The notes under the pieces are model-generated. The model was not told where the DNA came from. It saw nothing but the letters and a program-made list of their open reading frames with translations, and did no database searches. A stretch of DNA of 64,000 nt from Conus ventricosus. Taxonomy: Eukaryota > Mollusca > Gastropoda > Neogastropoda > Conidae. The stretch covers positions 47,728,681-47,792,680 of the forward strand of contig CM031614.1 in the NCBI GenBank assembly GCA_018398815.1. Direction: 5' to 3'. The stretch's first letter is position 1. The number at the start of each line of letters is the position of its first letter. Positions 56,406-64,000 of the stretch are shown piece by piece. A program made the position numbers and the translations under genes.

Positions 56406-56823
56406 CCATTTATGTGTTTACATACTATGTATCTATTTGTTTGTGTCCAAAGCTTTATCTGTGCTGAAGGGTTCTGTGATTGCTGTTGTGTGTTTAAATG
56501 ATCATGCACATGCGTGCTACTGAGATTAAGGGAGATGCTTCAGTCCGCCAACACTGGGTAAAGAGTGAGGTAAGTGGCGAGAGCTCCTCAAGTCTACAGG
56601 TAGTTCCATTCTACTTCTCTTTTTCCATGGAAAAATCTGAAGGGAAAACAAAAATGGACCAAATACCCCAAAGTGTCATGGATTTTGCTATCAGCTTCTT
56701 AATAAGTTAGCACCAATTAGGCAGCTCTAGCAGGGCAGCATAGAGTTGCTAGGTCTGATAGGCCTGCAGTCTGGTATGTCTGATGCCTCTGTTGTACTTG
56801 ATCCTCCCCTGGGCCACTGCCAG
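56334..56823 (+). other. intron, 3' part with (GT)n
   Basis: (GT)n at about 56368-56404. The remainder is unique sequence leading to the acceptor at 56823. Confidence 0.6.
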
Positions 56824-56916
56824 AAGGGGATGAGGATGGGTATGAGGCTGATGTCGATGGCTCTATGGCACAAGGTGGACAACCCGAAGATGATGATCTC
56901 TCCCTATCGGATGACG
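56824..56916 (+). CDS. probable acidic exon of the twitchin-like gene
   Basis: Acceptor CCACTGCCAG, donor ACG|GTAAGT (perfect). In and out phase 1, matching the phase-1 end at 48431. Encodes 'EGDEDGYEADVDGSMAQGGQ' then 'PEDDDLSLSDD', strongly acidic and disordered. It follows the basic linker 'KAPTTILEE'. The main doubt is distance: it lies 8.4 kb from the previous exon and has no domain to anchor it. It could also be an exon of a minor isoform. Confidence 0.6.
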
Positions 56917-57746
<830 letters not shown>

Positions 57747-57758
57747 CAAAAATAACTG
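57747..57758 (+). CDS. speculative 12-bp micro-exon
   Basis: Strong acceptor (GTTTTCCTTGCAG). CA-AAA-ATA-ACT-G then donor GTAATG; in and out phase 1, adding A-K-I-T after the acidic exon. The frame is also open past the donor for 29 more codons (through D-W-Q-E-E-L-P-D-P) to a stop at 57842-57844. A longer or terminal exon is therefore the main alternative. Confidence 0.3.
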
Positions 57759-58357
57759 GTAATGATACTGTTGATGTTTATGATGGTGATGATTGGCAGG
57801 AAGAGTTGCCAGACCCTTATTCTTCCTTCCCTTTGAAAGTTTAAAGTTCAAGGTTGAAAACAAAGTGGTGAACAAAAGAATGTTTACCATACAACAGGCA
57901 GTCTCTTCTGTTCGTGAAAATAGCAGACAACGCTACCTCCCACCCCAACCCCCACTCCCACTCTTATTTTCCCTCTAAAAAAAAAAAAAAGAAAGAAAGA
58001 AAGAAGAAAGAATTACTTGCACTAAAATGGCTAGCCGAAAGAAAGCTTAAAATGTGTCCACCAATCGAAGTAAAATCATCTGAACTTTGGATATTGTGCC
58101 TCATTGATTTTTTTGTTCAAGTTTGTTTGGTTTGTTTGTTTGTTTGTTTTAAAGCGAGAGAGAAGAGAGAGAGAGAGATACATACATACATACATACATA
58201 CATACATACATACATACATACATACATACAACATCAACCTTTGGAAGACAAAGGCTGGAAGTTCGAACTTTTGGTCTGTTCTCTCTTTATGTTCTGTCTC
58301 TCTTTATCTGTTCATATGTCTGTCTGTCTGTCTGCCAGTCTATCTGTCGTAGTCTGT

Positions 58358-58420
<63 letters not shown>

Positions 58421-58514
58421 TCTCTTTCCTCCCTCCCTCTCTTCTCTCTCTCCTCCTTCTCTCTCACCTTTTCTCTCACTCTCTGTCTCTCTCTTTCTCT
58501 CTCTTTGTCTCTCT

Positions 58515-58556
<42 letters not shown>

Positions 58557-58582
58557 CACAGTGCTCTGTTCCTCTGTGGTGT

Positions 58583-58623
<41 letters not shown>

Positions 58624-59216
58624 GTTATTTTAAGATCGCTTGGACAGTTGTAACTTGTGCGTGCACATGTGTACCCACGCGCGTGTGTGTGTTTATGTGT
58701 TTGTGCGTGTGGTGTACCCAGCTTAGTGATTTAGTATGCTTCTCAACAGCATGGCAAGTCATGTTAACCCCCGCATGCTATCTGTCTGCTGCTAAAGCCA
58801 GCTTCCTGCTTCATTATGTGCTGAGCCACCAGGCAGTGGCACCCAGCACACACAATTTCTCATTCAATTACCCTTCTCTTTTTCTTTTTTTTTTGTTTTG
58901 TTTGTTCTGTTTTCTTTCTCCTTTCTTTTTTTGTTTTCTTTCTTTTCTCCCCTTTTTCTATTCCTTTTTCTCTCCTGTCTTCTTTCTTTCTTTCTTTCTT
59001 TTTTTTTTAAACCTCTCTTTCCTTTTATTGTAGGTGTATAATGAGGCAGGTGGTGTTGCTTGAAGGGGCAATCTTTGCAATTATGTTGACTGGTCAGAAG
59101 CATGCCAATGTTCTGGGGGCTGTTATCTGACACAGAGTAGTGTTAACAAGTTCATGTGCCTCTTCCTTTTCTCTCTTTCAGTCTTGGTCTCTCTGTCTCT
59201 CTGTTTGCCTCTTTTT

Positions 59217-59280
<64 letters not shown>

Positions 59281-59689
59281 TGTATTTGTGTCTGTGTGTG
59301 TGGTGTGTGTGTGTGTGTTGTGTGTGTGTGTGTGTGTGTGTGTGTGAAGAATAATGGAAGATTTTTCTCTATTCATAATTCTTATTTTTCTTTTTGACTG
59401 CTGTTGATTTATCAGTTCACTCGGTTACACCAGTAACATTAATATTCAGTGCCTGTTTGTAGATATAACCAATTAATTTTTCAGTTCACTCTGTTAAAAC
59501 AGTGACATTATTATTCTATTCCTATTCGCAGATGTAACCAGTAACCTCATTTTGTTCTCTTGTGAGGATTTTACGTTCTGCTGCAAAAATAACTGGATTA
59601 ACATAATTTTTGATATCCTACCAGGTGCTCTCCTCTCACAAAAAAAGAAAGAAAGAAAGGGCAGCCAACAAAGAATTACAGCAACTAGT

Positions 59690-59770
59690 GTGCCATTGTG
59701 CCATGGTTAGTGTCATGGGCTTGTGGGTTCACAGTTTGTGGTTTTGAATCACACAAGGGTAATTTGTTTG
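59690..59770 (+). mobile_element. possible tRNA-derived SINE head
   Basis: Reads 'GTGCCATGGTTAGTGTCATG', 'GGCTTGTGGGTTCACAG' and 'GGTTTTGAATCACAC', resembling a tRNA A box, anticodon arm and B box. No clear tail. Confidence 0.35.
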
Positions 59771-61875
59771 TGGGATTTTTCATCCCTTTCAGTTCACTGC
59801 CCAACTTAGTCCGCTCTTTTGGTTCAGATGGAAAGACTGGAACCGTACAGTTGAATTTTTATAATGGATCATTTCTGATAGTGTCTCTGAAATTTCCTAA
59901 CCAACGCTGCAGGTGTCTAGATCTGGCTAATGTGTGGGTATATTATAAGAGGAAGCATAGAACAATTGAGGTCCTGTTGTGTAGTCGCTGACCAGAATCA
60001 AACTCTATAGTATAACTGTCTTCATCCTCATTCTTGTCAACCAGCACAAAAGTGTCATGTCCTGCGGTTCTTTATACCCTACTCTTATGATAAGGTCAGT
60101 TTAGATTCCCTATTCACATTCGTGTTTGTGGTAGATTGGTGTCAAAAGATGGATATGATGCCATTAGATGGATATGCTGGCATCCCCTGGAGGGGAACCC
60201 TCACTCACACTGGCTTAGCACCTCAGCAGTTATTGTCAGCAGTAGGGGGTTTAGAAGGTGGTATCCTTCGTCTGTTGGATCTAAACTGGAACCACACTAA
60301 AGTTATCAAGCCAGCAACAGTGCAGTGCCTCCTCCAGTGGGTTTCCTCATGATGACTGAATGCTGGTTGCACCTCATGGACTGTGGTGCAGGGGCTGTGG
60401 AAGGGCAAAGGTGTGATGTATGGGGAAGGACATTCTCATTGCCTTCTTCTAGGGTCCAGTAAATGAATTGTGAGACTGCTGAAAGAAGTCTGTCCATGGT
60501 GATACTACGGAAGGAGGACCTACTTCTTTTCTTTTACTTTTGCTCATAATTTCAAACAAGAATAACAGGAGCGGTTATTTTTCTTCCAAAGTCAGAGTTG
60601 AAGGTTGTGCTCCTCTCTGTCATGAATTGCAGAGCCTTGAAAAAGAAAAAAATTCTCATCAGAAAAAACAAAGAATTAATTAATGCTGCTCTGTACTTAG
60701 ATTTTCTTCATTACTAAATCTGAAGTCATATTGCTTTGACACTGGATTTTGGGTGACCACCCAATGTCCTTGCTAACCTTTTCTCTGCATTTTCTGTCAG
60801 TAACCATTTTTTGTTCTAAGTCGGATATGTTTAGAAGAGTAGGATTGTACCATTTATGTTTAATTCTGCTGCAAGAATAACAGACTAGTATTTTTGTTTT
60901 CTTATTATTTTCATAACCACGACTAATCTATGTTAAAAAGAAAAAAGTTTAATATTTCAAACTGACAGTAGCATGAATCTTGTTGTCATCTTGATCTTAT
61001 GAAATGAAATGTACAAACAAGTAAAAATCAAACAAACAAGGCAAAACAAAAAATTACAATGACCACAAGAAAAAAAAAATCAGCATGTGTTACAGAACTT
61101 AGTGATGTATCCTGGACTCAATTTTCTTTCGTGTGAGATTGTAATCTTCCTTCTGCTTATTTCTCCTTCCTCTTTCATCTTCTTCATCCTCCTTTTTCCT
61201 CTTCCCCTTTCATTCTTCCGTCTCCTCAGTGCTCTTTATTCCTCTTTCTCCTCCTCCTCCACCTCCTTTCTCTTCTTCCTCTCCTTTCTTCATCCTTCCT
61301 TTCTCCCTCCCTCCTTCTTCCTTCTGCTGCTTCCTCCTCTTCTTCCTCCTCCTTTTTCATATATCTTCTTTAACCTCTGCATTATTCCCCAACCTCCCCC
61401 CCCCCCCCCCCCCCTTCTCTTCTTTTAGTTTTAATTAGAAAATGATCTTTCTTTTGGAAAAATAAAGTTTCAGAGAATGTTTCATTAAAAAAAAAAATCA
61501 CCAAATGCAAAAAGAAGAAAATAAGCCTTATCATGCAGTGGTACTGGTATAATGGGACCAAAAATGTTAATTCAGAATTTGGTTTAATTTCAATCACTGA
61601 ACTTGAGAAATGACTTGCTAAAGAAAATAATTTGGTACTGTAAGAATTATGAAATTCATGTATAATTCTTTTTTTAAATTTCATTCGCTGAACTTAAGAA
61701 ATGACAAGCAAAAGAAAATAATTTGGTACTGTAAGAAATATGAAATACTTGAGTGAAGTATGGTCAGGAGCAAAACTAAAAAGAGCAATGACTTCAGAGG
61801 GCACCTTGCTTCCTATTAGGTCTTTCTTGAATTTACTGTGACTGGTTTGAATATAGTGAACTGTTTTAAAGTAGT

Positions 61876-62272
<397 letters not shown>

Positions 62273-62389
62273 ATTCCATTACTTAATCATATTGTATGTA
62301 TCATTTTAAAATTGAAAATGAAAGTAGTTAGTAGTGTGTTGCTCACAAAGTATCTTGGTATTCATGCTTTTGTTGCTTCTGTTTTTCAG

Positions 62390-62409
62390 GAAGGACAAGT
62401 ATAGACAGG
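62390..62409 (+). CDS. speculative 20-bp micro-exon
   Basis: Strong acceptor (CTTCTGTTTTTCAG) and donor AGG|GTGAGT. In phase 1 it gives G-R-T-S-I-D-R and ends in phase 0; in phase 2 it gives K-D-K-Y-R-Q. Both are open. With only splice sites as support and no neighbour to test against, this is weak. Confidence 0.3.
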
Positions 62410-62706
62410 GTGAGTCTGTTGCTGCCATTTTAATTTTCTCTCTCCCCTTTTTCTGTTTCTTCCATTTTCCATCTTTCTTCTTTGTGTGTCTTTTCTTTCA
62501 ACAGTGCATTTATTACAATGTTTTTGTTGACAGTTCAGTCTTTGTATTTCATTTTCTTTGTTGTGCATCTGTTTTAGATACTGTCCTACTCTCTCTCTCT
62601 CTCTCTCTTCTCTGTCTCTCCCTCCTCTCTCCTCCCTCCCCCTCCCTCCCTCCCTCCCTCCCACCCTCCCTTCACCTCTCTATCTCTGTCTTTTTCTCTC
62701 TCCCTG

Positions 62707-62774
<68 letters not shown>

Positions 62775-62811
62775 GCTCCCTCTGCCTCTCGTCCTGTCTC
62801 CTGTCCCTGTG

Positions 62812-62867
<56 letters not shown>

Positions 62868-63314
62868 CCCCACTGACAGTGGCACTAAACACAAATAACA
62901 TTCCTGTCAGGGAGAGGCAAGCACTCCATTGGTCTTCCTCTTGGCAGACTCGAGTTATCAGTGGCTTGACAGACATTTCAGATTACTCACAAGGGGAACA
63001 ACTTTGTTTATTATTACCACTAATGATTTCCTGTCTCAGCTTCAATCCATTTTCCTTTAAAAGGAGGGATTCATATATCTGTAGATGGTGATAGCTTTGT
63101 ACAAAGACATAGCAAAAGATTTATGTCTTTTTTTTTTACATATGATGTTATAGATTTTTCTCTTTTTCTCTGTCATAAATTTTGCCAAGTCACTACCATG
63201 ATCAGAAAAATTGTTTTGCCTGCACATGTTTTTCTCGACTACTTATTTGTATGTATGCTTATCAAAGAACTCCTATTGATCTTCTTCTTGCTCCTCTTTC
63301 GTCTTCTCTTCCCA
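62410..63314 (+). repeat. (CT)n and (GT)n tracts, then unique sequence
   Basis: Polypyrimidine at about 62588-62790 including poly-C, (GT)n at 62813-62864, then about 450 bp with nothing recognised. Confidence 0.75.
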
Positions 63315-64000
63315 TATCATACCATACCACAGCACACCACACCTCACAACACCACACTATGTCATGCTGTACATTACCACACCATACTATACTATGTCAT
63401 ACCATACCATACCATACCGTACCATACCATACCATACCATACTGTACCATATATAGTACACCATATCATACATTTTACATGTAGCATACCATACTATACT
63501 AAACCATACCATACCATACCATACCATACCATACCATACCATACCATACCATACCATACCATACCATACCGTACACTGTGCACCACACCACACTTTACCA
63601 CACCACAACACACCACACCACACCACACCACATCACACTACACCACATTATACCATACCATTCCATACCAGATCACACAACACACACACACAACACCATA
63701 ACACATAAGACCACACCATACAATACCATACCAAGAATACCATACCATATCATACCACACCATACATCATACCATACCATACCATACCATACCATACCAT
63801 ACCATACCATACCATACCATACCATACCATACCGCACCACACCACACCACACCTACCACCACACCACACCATACCATACCATACCATACCATTCCACACC
63901 GTACTACACCATACCACACCACACCACACTATACCATACCATACTATTCCACATCATACCATACCGTACCATACCATGCCGTGCCATACCATACCATACC
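63315..64000. repeat. (ACCAT)n pentanucleotide satellite, open at window end
   Basis: Tandem ACCAT/CCATA with variants ACCAC, ACCGT, ACTAT. Nearly pure over 63491-63566 and 63767-63833, with mixed stretches between. It continues beyond the window. Open frames here (His/Thr/Pro/Tyr repeats) are not genes. Confidence 0.95.

Noticed and set aside
57759..57844. Continuation of the 57747 frame to a stop ('TVDVYDGDDWQEELPDPYSS')
   Set aside because: A gene end in the middle of a twitchin N-terminal region is unlikely and no 3' end signal is visible. Kept only as an alternative.
63123..63701. 192-codon open frame with Tyr-His-Thr-Ile-Pro repeats
   Set aside because: Mostly translation of the (ACCAT)n satellite.

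Overview
The window is eukaryotic nuclear DNA, most likely from a mollusc and probably a gastropod. That organism call is an inference. It rests on the body-wall-muscle gene found here, the LINE families, and the extreme load of (GT)n/(CA)n, (CT)n and long pure poly-C/poly-G tracts. No prokaryotic features, rRNA genes or CRISPR arrays are present.

One protein-coding gene can be supported. It runs on the + strand from about 14.6 kb to at least 56.9 kb (probably 62.4 kb) and both of its ends lie outside what I can see. It is a giant muscle Ig-domain protein of the twitchin/projectin type. Fourteen exons from 14608 to 48431 form a chain in which every intron phase matches. Together they encode six I-set Ig domains, each ending in a motif like 'AKN.(F/L)GE..A.I.LNF', and then a Lys/Pro/Glu-rich, Asn-Pro-Gly-rich disordered linker. 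Two tiny exons (16 and 25 bp) and two short ones (44 and 59 bp) had to be found by phase and splice-site logic. An acidic exon at 56824-56916 and two speculative micro-exons follow. Several Ig exons carry small frame disruptions. Three involve one or two bases near short homopolymers, so I read them as draft-consensus errors, though real decay is not excluded.

Layout: 1-12.1 kb has no recognisable gene; it holds microsatellites, poly-C/G tracts and degraded LINE 3' ends (2.15-2.7 and 4.0-4.5 kb, both minus). 12.1-14.6 kb is a degenerate minisatellite that runs into the first exon's splice acceptor and is interrupted by a retroelement fragment. 14.6-48.4 kb is the twitchin-like gene, whose introns hold: an element with 1.1-kb inverted arms and a nested LINE (18.6-22.7 kb); minisatellites at 25.4-26.3, 29.2-31.05 and 32.85-35.25 kb; a 5'-truncated LINE with a 12-bp target-site duplication (37.85-39.57 kb); and a more decayed copy of the same LINE (43.6-45.46 kb). 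48.4-56.8 kb is an 8.4-kb intron with a LINE ORF1 fragment (50.7-51.6 kb) and a ~1.65-kb palindrome (54.66-56.33 kb). 57-64 kb is dominated by CA, CT and ATAC tracts and ends in an (ACCAT)n satellite that runs off the window.

The most unusual signal is that three independent intronic minisatellites appear to be built from the splice site they touch: an acceptor at 14607, a donor at 29205 and an acceptor at 35411. A (GT)n tract also grows straight out of a fourth splice site (donor at 31357). Each array therefore repeats a splice-site-like sequence many times beside a real splice site of the same gene.
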